Counted from the stretch's first letter, positions 34,656 to 45,902 are shown. The stretch is 46,632 nucleotides of DNA from Haplomitrium mnioides (GCA_049999725.1 JBNGIS010036669.1:1-46632), one strand, 5' to 3'. Program-made: numbers and translations. The notes: generated from the letters alone by a model not told the origin.

Positions 34656-36068
34656 AACAAGAGAGTGACAAGTATGATCGACTGCTTTTGCATGAGTATG
34701 ATAGTTTTGTATTTGCGTAATATAGAAACCAAGAGGGTACACAAAAAGTGTTCCTTTTATTTCAGATCCTTTAGGAGTGTGCCTCAATAAATGCAACACT
34801 TCCTGATTTTTACAAGTGTTGGTATGTATGTGATACTTATTGTCTCGTATATCACAAAAACCTATTAAGTTTCTAGTTGCACTTGGTGCATATATGGCTG
34901 ATCTGATATATATGAAAGTCCCTTGTGGCAATATGATAATTGTTGGTCCTGTTCCTTCTTCAATGTGATTGCTTACCATAATAGTGATCACTTTTCGGTG
35001 TGAGGGCAGAAGCTTGGTAAAATAAGACCTGCATTTTAAAATAGTATGAGTACTGCCACTGTCTATAATACAGGTATAGATGTCATCAAGAGGAAGTGTA
35101 GAATTTGTATACTGAATCATGTTCGTTTCTTGTATATTGATATCCTCTTCCTTATCGATATAATCGCTTAGGGCATCGGTTTGTTCTATAAAGACCCCAT
35201 GATTTTTTGTTGCAGCATTCAGGCTTTTATCTTTAGCATAAAGTGCGACCAAGTGTGTTGGGATTTTGCAAACTTTAGTAGTATGCCCGATAGTCCCACA
35301 TCTGGTGCAAGCAATCAGTCCTCTTGTATTGCTTGAGGATGGCTGGTTTTTGTTATTGTATGTATACCTGCCTCCTCTTCTTCCTCTTTGATAGAAATGT
35401 GTAGAATTACCCCTTTCCCTTCCTCTCCTTGTGAATTGCTGACTCTTGCCATTCATAGGAGCTTTACCCATTTGAGAATTCTGTTTGAAGGAACCATATC
35501 TGGCCCAAGTTCTAGACATACCTATGTTATTTGTTGGCTTGGAATAATGGACTTTAGGTTTAGGGCTTTGAGGTAGGGTACTTGGGGGTCTTACTTTGGA
35601 ATTCTTCATTAGTAAATCCTGATGTTTCTCTGCTAATAGCAAATAGGCTATAAGTTCAAAATAAGTAGAGAAATTCATGTTTCTGTATTGTGCAGACAAA
35701 ATCATGTTTGCTGAATGAAAGGTGGATAATGTTTTCTCAATTTGTTCTTCTTGAGAAATTGGATTGTCCACAGCTGAGATGTTATTCTGAACAATTCACT
35801 GTTATATTTGGAAATGGAAGGAAAATCTTGAATTTTTAGATTGACCCAATCATGTCTTGCATTAGGCAGATGTATTGTTTTTGTGTGGTCAAATCTTTCT
35901 TTCAAGTTATAGCAAAGAATTTTGGGGTTACTCTCATTCAGTTATGTCCTCATTTGTCAAGATTGTGGTCTGCAATCCCTTAGAGACCAGATAGGATGTT
36001 GCATCCAGTGACCATGAGAGATAGTTGTCCCCTTCAATGGTCAACTATTTAAAGCTTAATTTTTCCAT
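34656..36068 (-). pseudogene. Copia element 3: gag and protease
   Basis: The ATG at 36068 opens MEKLSFK*LTIEGDNYLSW, aligned with the gag start of element 2; the TAG is at 36047-36045. After shifts near 35920 and 35770, a long frame from 35771 holds EEQIEKTLSTFHSANMILS, ELIAYLLLAEKHQ, an Arg-Gly-rich tail, the zinc knuckle CTRCGTIGHTTKVC (about 35315-35270) and the protease motif CIIDSGSTHTILK (about 35073-35035), with DSG intact. IYAPSATRNLI and the gag-pre-integrase start YPLGFYITQIQNY follow. The frame then crosses into the inserted block. Confidence 0.9.
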
Positions 36069-38035
36069 TTTTAGAATGCAGAAGAGTTTTAAAGGTTGGA
36101 AGATAAATAAAAGATTTATCACAATGCAGAAAATTCATAATGTTAAACTCTTTGCAACTATGGAAAAAAAACACATAAAATTTTTTGTTATAATAGAAGT
36201 TATATGTGAAGTATAGTCCCTGTTATGCTCGCTGTAGGCAAGTTGTTGGTCTTGTAATCTTTTGGAAAATAGTTGGAGATATCAACAATAAGCCTCCACT
36301 ATATTCCAGATGTTGATGTAGCTTCAGTTTTTAGATATAGTCTGTAGAAGTTGATGAAATATCCTTGAATGTGCAAATTGGTTCTCAGAATTCTTGAACC
36401 ACTTAGAGAAAGTACATATATCTAAGAAATTCTCAATATGTTGTTTGAGAGTACACTGTATTGATAAGGTAACCTTGTGTATATAGATTATAGGTAATTT
36501 CAGATCTCAAGATATCATACTTCCTCTCAATTGTGAGGTTTTGTTTTTTGTGTTGATGTCAATCTTTGTTTTTTGTAATTTTGTTAAAAACAGAGTAACT
36601 GACTATATATATAAATCAATACAGGTGTATAGGCCTGTGCTAGACAGTGAGGAACTGAATTATGAGTTGAATCAATAAGATAAGCAAATGTATGGTCACA
36701 TAAATCTTCAATTGACATATTCATATGACATTGGTATGTCAATTTTGAATTCCACAAATCAAAATGTCAAGTTTATAAGTTACATGATTGAATTTGAATC
36801 TCAGAATAAAGTTCTGTGCTTGTCTGACTCCAAATGTGATTCACAAATGAAAATTAGTGCTCTGGACCAGTCAATTGCATAATAGGAATGTTATGCTCTT
36901 TCACACAAGAAAACTTGAATTTGAAAAGGTCAGTGTGTGGTCAAATCTCAACCAAAATGAAAAAATAGTAGCTCAGAATGTTCGCTAGGACCAGGCGATC
37001 ACATATGTGTGTTCAAATCCGAAGAAAAGATCGATTTGCAGATTCAAAACTCTCCCCCTTCACGAATAGTTAGGTTCGGATGAAAAATTAGGTTCAGGAA
37101 AAAAATGGTGCCTTGCTAGTTCTTATAAGTAGCTTCGATAAACTTAGTAGCTTCGGAATGCAATTTGATAGGTTTGGCAGATTAGAATAGCTTTGGGATT
37201 GAATCTCGTTGCTTTGGCTGACTTAGTACCTTCGGTGTAGCCTTGGGCGCTTTGGAGAATAGCTTCAGTATTTGATGCTAGCATCACTTCACCAGCGACT
37301 GAATGAGCACTTTCGAACTTTCGCCGAAACACTGATAACTTGCCGTTTCAAAAGATGTGTTTCAAACTTTCAGAAAACACTCTGTCGCATCTTTCAAACT
37401 TTCGGAAATCAATGTCGAAATATTGATGGATTACTATTTCACCACCAAATAGCACTTCTCCACAATGGAACTTTCTGAAAAGTCGAAATTCGAATTTTCG
37501 CTTGCTTTGAACTTTCAAAGCTCCTCCAATGCAAAATGGTGATAAATTGCCGCTTCCACTCCTTGGTGACCTTTTGAAAAGCTTCTATTAGTGTTGAAAC
37601 GCTGATATATCCCCGATTTGGCCTTGCTTCCTCTTCGATTCTGAATTTTTCTTCAAGATTTCAGTTGTTTGAAATTTGAAGATGGCTTGCTCAATTCCAT
37701 ACAAAATCGGACGATTCAAGTTGCTGCGTGATCAGAATTGAATTGTGCTCCTCTGAGTTTGATCCAAAATTTCCCAGAATTGATGAAGAATCTTTGAAAT
37801 TGTGAAAACTGCAATCTAGTGGAAATCTGAGTCGATTCTTGATGAAATCTCCTGATTCCTTTTCGCAAAGGATCGCCTCTCCTGGGTGACCTTGATTCCT
37901 TCCCCAGGAAACTCCAATTCTGCCTGGTTGCTTCAAAATTTTGGAATTCCTCCATGCTCTTCAAGAAATTCTCTTAACCAATATAATATAATATAAAATT
38001 ATAAAATATTGTAATTTAAGAATTTAGAAGATATG
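36069..38035. other. Noncoding DNA upstream of element 3
   Basis: AT-rich to 36950, then a stretch with loosely repeated AGCTTCGG / AACTTTCG phrases (37130-37500) and a balanced-composition part to 37960. It ought to contain the leader and 5' LTR of element 3, but I could not define LTR ends or a primer-binding site. Open frames of 60-82 codons on both strands carry no domain I recognise. An AT-only stretch (37978-38035) leads into satellite block C. Confidence 0.5.
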
Positions 38036-39868
38036 AGGAGTGGAAAAAAATATAGGTATATTTTATATGAATGTAGTTATCTATTAGAGCTTATAGAATC
38101 ATTTATAGAGAAGAGCTATTTTTTCTGAATGTTTTTCTATAGAAGAGCTTAAAAGATCATTGAAAAAAGAGAGCTATTCTATATGAATGTTGTTCTATAA
38201 AAGAGCTAAAAGTATCATTCAAAGAAGAAAGCTATTCAATTTGAATGTTGTTCTAAAAAAGAGCTTAAAGGATTATTTAAGGAAGAGAGCTATTCTACAT
38301 GAATGTAGTTATCTATTAGAGCTTTAAGGATCTTTTATACAAGAGAGCTATTCTTTCTCAATGTTTTTCTATATAGTAGCTTAAAGGATCATTGAGAAAA
38401 GAGAACTATTCTATATGAATTTTGTTCTATAAGAGAAAAGAGCTGTTCGATTTCAATGTTGTTCTATAAAAGAGCTTGAAGGATCATTTAAAGAAGAGAG
38501 CTATTTTATATGAATGTTGTTCTATAAAAGACCTTAAAGGTTTATTTAAAGAGAAGACACTTATTCTTTATGAATGTTGTTCTATACTAAAGCTTCAAGA
38601 ATAATTTAAAGAAGAGAGTTTTTTTATATGAATGTTGTTCTATAAAAGAGCTTAAAGGATCATTGAAAGAAGAGAGCTATTATATATGAATGCTATCTAT
38701 AAAAGACTATAAAGGATCATTTATAGAAGACCTTAAAGGATCATTTATAGAAGAGAGCTATTTTATATGAACATCATTTTATAAAAAAGAAAAAAGAATC
38801 ATTTAAAAAAGAGAGCTATTCTATATGAATGTTGTTCTATTAAAGAGCTTAAAAGATAATTTAAATAAGATAGCTATTCTATATGAATGTTGTTCCATTA
38901 AAGAGCTAAAAGGTTCATTTAAAGAAGAGACATAATCTATATGAATATTGTTCTATTAAAGAGCTTATAGGAGCATTTCAAGAAGAGAGATATTCTATAT
39001 GAATGTTGTTCTCTTAGAAAGCTTAAAGGATCATTGAAGGAAGAAAGATGTTCTATGTGAATGATGTTCTATAAAAGAGCTTAAAGATTCATTTATAGAA
39101 GAGAGTTTTTCTATATGAATGTTATTCTATAAACTAGCTTAAAGTATCATTGAAAGAAGAGAGCTATTCTATATGAATGTTGTTGCATAAAAGAGCTTCA
39201 AGTATAATAACAAATAAAAACCTATTATATGTGAATGATGTTCTATAAAATTCTTAAGGGGTCATTGAAAGAAGAGAGCTATTCTATATGAGTGTTGTTC
39301 TTTAAAAGAGCTTAAAAGATCATTGAAAAAAGAGAACTATTCTATATGAATGTTGTTGTATAAAAGAGCTTCAAGGATCATTTAAAGAAGAGAGCTATTC
39401 TATATGAATGTTGTTCTCTTGAAAAGCTTAAAGAATCATTGAAAAAAGAAAGCTATTCTATGTGAATGTTGTTCTATAAAAGAGCTTAAATATTCATTTA
39501 TAGAAGAGAGTTTTTCTATATTATTGTTATTCTATCAAATAGCTTAAAAGATGACTTAAAGAAGAGAGCTATTATATATGAATGTTGTTGTATAAAAGAG
39601 ATTAAGGGATCATAATAAGACGAGAGCTATTCTATGTGAATGACGATCTCTAAAAGAGCTTAAAGGATCATTTAAAGAAGAGAGCTATTTTATATCAATG
39701 TTCTTTTCTTAAACAGCTTAAAGCATCATTGGAAGAAGAAAGCTATTCTATGTGATTGTTGATCTATAAAAGAGCTTCAAAGATCATTCAAAGAAGAGAG
39801 CTATTCTAGATGAGGGTTGTTCTCAAAAAGAGGTTAAAGAATCATTGAAAGAAGAGAGCTATTAATAG
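38036..39868 (+). repeat. 58-bp satellite array, block C
   Basis: About 31 monomers of the same satellite and orientation as blocks A and B. A seven-monomer stretch near 39005-39270 recurs near 39409-39680 (offset about 406 bp, seven times 58). It includes the marker monomer with an ATAATAA variant also seen in blocks A (13510) and B (26145). It ends sharply at GAGAGCTATTAATAGCC. Confidence 0.94.
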
Positions 39869-40240
39869 CCGTTACTTTGAACCAGGAACCACTATTGAGT
39901 TCTTGTTTCACTTTTGAACTAGAAACTGCTGTTGAGTTCTTGTTTTACTTGGTAGTTGAAAATATTTTTTTGTGATTTGGTATTGAAAAACATCAACTTT
40001 ACGTTTGTTATATTTTTTTCATAAAGAAAATCGATTTTTAGAAATTCAAATTGCGTATTTTACATTGAGATTATATTTGAAAACTTTTTATAATAAATGC
40101 CCTAGAAAACAAACATCTTGGTTATTGAAATATTTTAATAAAATCTCACACTATTATGAATACACTAAATTTATAAAAAATAAAATGAAACATATATCCT
40201 TTATGAAAAACAATTACAGAGAAACATGAATGTCTACTCC
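39869..40240. other. AT-rich spacer
   Basis: It starts with two related phrases containing GTTGAGTTCTTGTTTYACTT and then becomes very AT-rich. The 74-codon frame at 40005 is of low complexity and I do not regard it as a gene. Confidence 0.55.
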
Positions 40241-40560
40241 GGTACGGACTTTGAACTAGACTTTGAGCATCGTAGCTATTAAATCCTATGCAAGCATAGA
40301 CTCCAAACTAGAACCCTTAAGCTTATGCACGCATAGACTCCGAATGAGAATCCTAAAGCCTATGCATGCTTAGACTCTGAATAGGAACAATAAAGCTATG
40401 CACGCATGGACTTTGAATTAGAACCCTAAAGCCTTTATGCACCAAGATTCTAAACAAAAACCCTAAAGCCTATGGACGTATAGACTTTGAACAAGAACTC
40501 TTTGGCTTATACATGTAAGGACTCTGAACAATAACCTTAAAGCTTATGTGCACATGGATT
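40241..40560. repeat. Tandem repeat of about 48 bp with core TATGCACGCATAGACT
   Basis: About seven units of CCTAAAGCCTATGCACGCATAGACT followed by a CGAAT/TGAAC phrase and GAACCCTAAAG-like spacer, with variable spacing. The core is a diverged form of the palindrome that fills the introns at 42, 44 and 46 kb. It marks the downstream edge of the duplicated copy of the methyltransferase exons. Confidence 0.8.
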
Positions 40561-40665
40561 TTGAACCATTCTTAGATTAGCAATTGATTCCAAATCATCC
40601 TTAGATTAGCAATTGACTTCAAACCATTCTTAGACTAACAATTGACTCAAACCATTCTTAGTCGT
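40561..40665. repeat. About 30-bp repeat, CCATTCTTAGATTAGCAATT
   Basis: Four imperfect units (near 40567, 40595, 40624, 40651). Two or three matching units follow the palindrome array at 42440-42510, so this pattern is part of the duplicated segment. Confidence 0.8.
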
Positions 40666-40786
40666 ACCAAATTGAATCAAGATAAAAGGACTTGAAATGG
40701 ATTGAGAGTGCAATAAGATAAAACTTTGGCAAAGAAAACTTTGCAAAAAAAAAAACCTTAATAATACAATTTGTTCAAACATATCC

Positions 40787-42035
40787 TCAAACTCTATCTT
40801 CCTTGAGAGGAATGGTCTCATCTAAATTCAAAGGCTAAGTGTGTGCAGCCACTAGAGAGTCTTGATGAGACTTTCTAGTCCCAGATATTATAATAGAGTC
40901 ACCGGTAGCACCTACAGTATCAAGAGGAACATGTTCCTTGTGGTATGCATAAACTATCTGTGACTCAGTTATATCAGATGGCAAGGAAGCCATCATCAAA
41001 ACCCTCTTAGGAATGTAGATAGACTAACGTCTATTATATTCAACGATGATGCAATTTCGCATCAGCTTTAAAGCACAAACAAGGCTTGTGCCAAACTCAG
41101 GGTAGGCATCTAGGACCCAATCCTGCTCTATTGACAAATGGTTGATGAAAAAATTATAAGGAGCTTGCGGCTTCTGATAAACATTGACAAAAACATCATA
41201 TCCTGGATGTTTAAGTTTGGCAGAAACTGCAAGACAACTATAAACACTATGCATGATATGTCAAGGAAGTCTGGTTGAAGAAGCATGTTGCAAATTAAAG
41301 AGCCTCATGCTCCTCTTTCCTTCTTTAGTCCAATAGCCCATAGTCCAATATTTGTAGGCATGAGCGATTTTGGGACCACCAGAATGATGAATGTTGTTTT
41401 TATCCTTGTAAAAAGAAAAACAAGCAAATAAAAAATAGCAACCAAAATGCAGTAGAAGTAAGAAAAAAAAATCAAAGAACAACTCACTAGATGTTGTGGT
41501 TGATTGCCTATTAGAATTCCGAAAGGGCATCCTCGACGATGCCAAATTGCTGCAACAAATGAATAATAACAAAAGACCAAAGTTGTAATTGCCACAAAAG
41601 ATGATACCATGTCAAAAATATCATCTTTTGAAAAAGGTTCGGAGTCATCATGTTTACATTCCTTAAGGTTGTAACCATAAGAAATATCAGCAATAGCCAA
41701 AGCGAAATATCTATGTTTCACAAGGCCCTTCAATTTTCGAGCGTTAGCCTCCTTGTGGACTTGATACAATACCACATTAATACCATCGATGTAGAACATT
41801 AAATCTTCTTCCTCATCTCTCACAACTCCTTCAGTTGTGAGAAATGTAGCACCACTTTGTTGTCATGCTTTCCACTCTCTAGTCTTTTGGCAGTGGAGCA
41901 GAAAAGAAATAAGATAGGAGACCAAGGTGGAAGGTTGGTCCTGATCTTCAGGGGCTTCTTCGACCCCTGATTCTTTTGACCTTTCGCAGTTGCTCTTAAT
42001 TTTTTAGCTAGCTGCCCTTTAAAAGTTTTGTCCCC
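40787..42035 (-). pseudogene. Duplicated 3' exons of the ParB-methyltransferase gene (downstream copy)
   Basis: Exon 3' (42035-41488) and exon 4' (41404-40787) align along their length with exons 3 and 4 of the gene upstream, including acceptor and donor sites (CTA|GTGAGT) and the final stop (GTT TGA, 40789-40787). There is no partner for exons 1 and 2, so this is a partial tandem copy. It is more decayed. Motif IV is DISYG instead of DIPYG (41688-41674) and motif I is DAYPEFGT instead of DLCFGSGT (41110-41087), though motif X keeps QKP. Stops: TGA 41865, TAA/TAG 41513-41508, TGA 41263, TAG 41026 and TAG 40837, with one shift near 41960. Confidence 0.88.
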
Positions 42036-42104
42036 CTGCACAAAAACAAAACAGAAAACATTATGAAGAGATTAAAAACATTTTAAGGTAGAGAATGACA
42101 CTGA

Positions 42105-42405
42105 CTTCTATATGCGCTTTGACATCGAAGTCCATGTGCGCATAGACTATGTGGGCCAAGCATGCAGGAAAAACAAAGTTCATCCATGCATGGACTTTGT
42201 TGTTCCGGCACGCATGAACTTCGATGTCCATGCGTGTATGGACTTTTCTGTCCCTCATCACTTGGACTGCGAAGTCCATGTACGCATGGACTTTGCTGTC
42301 GCTGCTCGCTTGGACTGCAAAGTCCAAGCGCACAGAGACTTTGATGTCCCTACTTACATGGACATCGAAAGCCATGCAAGAATCCACACAAGAATTACAA
42401 AGCCT
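42105..42405. repeat. Palindromic repeat array downstream of the main gene copy
   Basis: About a dozen phrases of the type ATGGACTTTGATGTCC, many joined head to head as in GAAGTCCATGTACGCATGGA. The centre CATGNGCGCATG is self-complementary. It lies between the stop of exon 4 (42639) and exon 3' of the second copy. Open frames on both strands (for example 42061-42435) come from the repeat and spell monotonous Met-Asp-Phe-Val text. Confidence 0.9.
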
Positions 42406-42638
42406 TAATGCGCAAAGACACTCAACAATGTGCAAAGACTCTAAATCATTCTTAGATTAGTAATTGCATTCAAACCATTCTTAGACTATCAATTGAGTCA
42501 ACTTATTCTTAAGAGTCACAATAAACTGAATCGTTATGAAAAGACTTGTAATAGATTAAAAGAGCAACAACATGAAACCTTGGCCAAAAAAGAATTGGAA
42601 TTTTTTTTAATAATGATAAAAAGTGTACAAAATTGTAA

Positions 42639-43256
42639 TCAGACTCTCTCCTCTTTGAGAGGAACTGTCTCATCTAAATCTACAAACTGAGCATCTGCAA
42701 CCAATTGAGAATCCTATCGAGACTTTCCAGTCCTTGATATGACAATGGAGTCACCAGAAGCACCTGAAGTACTAGGAGGAACACGTTCCTTGTGGTAAGC
42801 AAAAACTATCTGTGACTTCGTCACATCGATGGCAAGGAAGCCATCTCCAAAACCCTATGTGGAATATAAATAGACTGACGTCTATCATATTCCATGGCGA
42901 TGCAATTTCACATCATCTTAAGAGCACAAACAAGGTCTGTGCCAGACCCAAAGCAGAGATCAAGGTTCCAACCCTGCTTTGTTGATAAATGGTCGATGAA
43001 AAAATTGTATAGAGCATGCAGCTTCTGATAAACATTCACAGCAGCATCATCTCCTGGATGTTTAAGCTTTGCAGAAACTGCAGGGCAGCTAAAAACACTC
43101 CGCATAGGTTGCCGAGGAAGTCCGGTCGCAGAAGAAGCTTGCAAGTTGAAATTGCGTATGCTCCTCTTTCCTTCCTTTGTCCAGTAGCCCACCGTCCAGT
43201 ACTCGTGGGCATGTACAATTCTGAGACCACCAAAATGATGTACATTGCTTTTGTCC
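42639..43256 (-). pseudogene. Exon 4: methyltransferase motifs X and I and C-terminus
   Basis: The acceptor TTTTTGTAG is at 43265-43257. The sequence holds DKSNVHHFGGLRIVHAHEYW, YWTKEGKRSIRNFN, LKHPGDDAAVNVYQKLHALYNFF (motif X region) and WNLDLCFGSGTDLVCALKMM (42970-42911). DLCFGSGT (42961-42938) is the glycine-rich S-adenosylmethionine-binding motif I. After TGA at 42910-42908 comes NCIAMEYDRRQSIYI, whose Glu fits motif II. The order X then I, after motif IV, is that of beta-class enzymes. One base is missing near 42855 compared with the second copy, and TAG lies at 42716-42714. The final ...LKEERV TGA is shared by both copies. Confidence 0.82.
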
Positions 43257-43354
43257 CTACAAAAAGATAAATAATCACATCAAACATTGTAACGAAAATG
43301 CAAGAGAAATAAAAAACAAAGAAATCAAAAAATGAAAATGAGAGAACAACTCAC

Positions 43355-43917
43355 TAGATGCCGTGATCAATTGCACAGCAGACTTCAGAAAGGCCAGGCT
43401 CAACAAGGCCAAACTGCTGCGAAGAATGTATAATTACAAAGGACCAAAACTCCGAAGTAGTAATTGCCGCAAAAGATGATACCATGTCTAAAATGTCATC
43501 TTTTGAAAAAGGCTTCGAGTCATCATGCTTACATTCCTTTAGGTTATACCCGTAAGGAATATCAGCTATAGCCAAAGTGAAACATCTAGGTTTCACAAGG
43601 CCCTTCAATTGTCGAGCGTTGGCCTCTCCATGGATTTGATAAAAAACCACGTTGAGACTGTCGACATAGGAAAGTAAGTCTTCAGAATCTTCCTCATCTC
43701 TCACAACTCCTTTAATTGTGAGAGATGCAACACCACTTTGCTGTCGTGCTTTCCACTCTATGGCCTTCTAGCAGTGGAGAAGAAAAGCCGGAGGGTAGGA
43801 AACCAACATAGAAGGCTGGTCTTGTTCTTCGGGGGCTTCTTCGACCCCGGATTTCTTCCTCCCTTTCGCAGCCGCTATCAATTTCTTAGCTAGCTGCGGC
43901 TTGAACGTTTTGTCGCC
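43355..43917 (-). pseudogene. Exon 3: methyltransferase motif IV
   Basis: The acceptor TTTTTTTCAG precedes GDKTFKPQLAKKL (43917). After HC*KAIEW (TAG 43770-43768; the second copy has CAA here) the frame continues through RDEEDSEDLLSYVDS and GLVKPRCFTLAIADIPYGYN to DDILDMVSSFAAIT and FWSFVIIHSSQQ. DIPYG (43563-43549) fits motif IV, (D/N/S)PP(Y/F/W), of amino-methyltransferases with Ile for the first Pro. It is preceded by the hydrophobic strand expected before it, and FWSFVII fits the next strand. The donor CTA|GTGAGT at 43355/43354 is shared with the second copy. In the simplest splice the junction codon is TAG, so the exact joint is uncertain. Confidence 0.78.
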
Positions 43918-43984
43918 CTGAAAAAAATCAAAACAAAAACATTAGAGAATAGAAAACAAAGAAAGGTTAAAAAAATTAAGACAT

Positions 43985-44345
43985 TGTAGAGTCCATATGC
44001 GCATGGATATGGAAGTCAGGGGGCGTAGGGACATCGAAGTCCCGAGGCGCAGGGACATCGCAGTCCATGCGGGCATGGACATTGAAGTCAATGCACGCTT
44101 GGATATCGAAGTCCATGTGCGCATGGACTTTGATGTCGTGAGGCGCAGGGACATCAAAGTCCAGGCGCTTGGACTTCGAACTCTTGAGGTGCAGGGCCAT
44201 CGAAGTCCATGCGCGCATGGACTTCGATGTCTAGGCGCACAAGGACCTCGAAGTTCACGCGCGCAGGAACTTCGAAGTCCATGCACGCATGGACTTTGAT
44301 GTCCAAGCGTGCAGGGACTACCAAGTCCCTACGCACTTGGACCGT
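43985..44345. repeat. Palindromic repeat array in intron 2
   Basis: About 13 phrases built on GGACTTCGAAGTCC and CATGCGCGCATG, joined as alternating palindromes, for example GAAGTCCATGCGCGCATGGA near 44200 and GAAGTCCATGTGCGCATGGA near 44109. Both halves are CG-rich and could fold into cruciforms or long hairpins. Open frames on both strands are by-products. Confidence 0.92.
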
Positions 44346-44428
44346 AGGTTTCCAAAAAAAAACATAAATTTTAAAAATATTAAATGCAAATACAATTTAT
44401 AAATCAAAGTTCCAAAGAAAGGAATTAC

Positions 44429-45902
44429 CAGAAGCTTATCAAAACTCAAATAAAAAGAAGCCATCTTCGACTATTCTGTGTGAAGAGGGTACTCCTTTCG
44501 AGCCTCTTCCCAAGAATTGCAAAAAATCCAAACAGAAACTCTTCACCATTACCGCCAAAACTTCGTGTCTCTCAACCTCTGGAGACATCTCGTCCATTGA
44601 AAGCTCTCCGGCTTCCACTCGCTTTAAAACTGATATCTTCACTTTGTCTGGAAGACCTTGAAGAGAGATGTAAGGCGTCCACTTCATGTCCTCCATCTTG
44701 AGAGATCCTTTGGCCTTAGGCTTTTGGCTTTTAACAAGATTCTTCTCCCACATTGAAAAATTGCTCTGCTGCAACTCCCATAGCTCTCCGCTTCTAAATG
44801 CTAGTTGAAACCAATTGTCTTGAGAGGTGACGGTCTTCTCCAGCGTTGACTTTGGTTTGATCTCAAGGGTTTCCAACACTAGCTCCCTTTTTAATTTTTG
44901 GGATGAAACTATCCCACTTTCCACAAATCGTTGATGCCAATACTCGACCTTTTGAATAGAGGTCATCTCCTGTCTGTACCTCTAGTTGTAATTGTCATCC
45001 ATTGCAAAAACTCGAGCCTCTGTTGGTGTAAGGCCCACGTAAACATAACAGTTGCAGAGCGACAAAGCGGAATTCTTCGCTCTATATTTCGTAATCAAAA
45101 GCTGCCTTGCTGCAACACTGTGATTGCCTCCAGCAATCTCGTAACGATACTTGTCAAGGTTCCTAATGTCAAACTCTGACTTATCTTTAAGACCACACCT
45201 CGAGTCTACAACAACGATAAAGAAAGAATACGTGTATTTGTTGGTTAGCATTCTTTGAGCTAACAGCTCCACAAAATCCTCATTCAATCTCCGAATTTGG
45301 AATGGACCCCAGTTGTCCATCCCATGCTTTGGCAAATTGAGGTTTTCCAGCCTTATTGTGATCGTCTCCTCCCGGACTTTGCAGCGCTGGATTGCAGATT
45401 CCCTGATTTTGTTTTTGTCTTCCTTAGAAGCTGTCTGAGGATCTACCTGCTCTCTTTCTTGAAATGTCTGCAACCCCTTGTGGGATTGCCTCTTCGTTCT
45501 AGACATCAGAGCTTGAACTGGCTCCGCCTCCTTCTTAGAGTCCTCCACCGAGCTGCTTGCTGTTGGAGACGAAGGCGCAGAAGAAGTTGATTTTGTTGTT
45601 GATTCGGAAGGGGCTGGCTCCTTCTCAACGCTCGGTGCTGGTACTGGTTTCTTTTGTTTTAGTGCCAATTTTTTTTTTTTTTTAGCCTCGCTTGATTCTG
45701 GCTCTTTTCGCTTCTTCTGTGAAGAAGTCCCTGTAGCTTCTACTGTGAATGTTGCCATAGACGGATGCGGCACAAGCTGGTTAATGTGAATGCCATGCTT
45801 GGGCTTTAGAATTTTTATTTGAATTGCAAGCTTGATGCAGTCTCTCTCAATCCGTTTTGCGTCATTATACGAATCGACGAAATCCGCCAGATACTAAGTG
45901 AA
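44429..45902 (-). pseudogene. Exon 2: linker and ParB/sulfiredoxin-like domain
   Basis: The acceptor TTTTTTTCAG is at 45912-45903. The frame opens FT*YLADF with TAG at 45896-45894, then a Lys/Ser/Pro-rich low-complexity linker (about 45740-45500). The ParB-like part covers about 45386-44985: ITIRLENLNLP, LNEDFVELLAQRMLTN, SFFIVVVDSR, YEIAGGNHSVAARQLL (GGNHS at 45131-45117) and LTPTEARVFAMDDNYN. This matches the order R-x-L, La-x-S, ivV, GeHR-x-aA and eN of ParB N-terminal domains, with Ser in place of the usual Arg after His. TAG at 44984-44982 is followed in frame by RYRQEMTSIQKVEYWHQRF and 170 more codons. The end is out of frame with the donor CTG|GTAATT (44429), so one base is probably lost near 44450-44500. 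Confidence 0.8.

Larger units (their letters stand above)
27975..36068 (-). mobile_element. Copia LTR retrotransposon, element 3, split and 3'-truncated
   Basis: Read on the minus strand: gag from 36068, protease, then a 3.7-kb foreign block (34655-30920), integrase, RT and RNase H to about 27975. There RNase H stops abruptly after IFKDN, against satellite block B. The rest of RNase H, the polypurine tract and the 3' LTR are missing. I could not place the 5' LTR in the AT-rich DNA above 36068. Protein similarity to elements 1 and 2 is clear throughout, including the RT spacer and the shared TAG. Confidence 0.9.

Noticed and set aside
11960-39868. Regularly spaced repeats resembling CRISPR arrays
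   Set aside because: The 58-bp units are contiguous, diverged along their whole length and lack unique spacers; there are no cas genes and the setting is a plant nuclear genome.
42112-42408. Palindrome arrays as recognition sites of the neighbouring methyltransferase
   Set aside because: Attractive, but nothing in the sequence ties the enzyme to this motif, and the arrays also occur far away (10.9 kb). Kept only as a dispersed repeat.
43942-44336. Open frames of 60-114 codons over the palindrome arrays on both strands (also 42061-42460 and 45972-46262)
   Set aside because: They spell monotonous repeats on both strands and overlap introns; they come from the palindromic unit, not from selection on protein.
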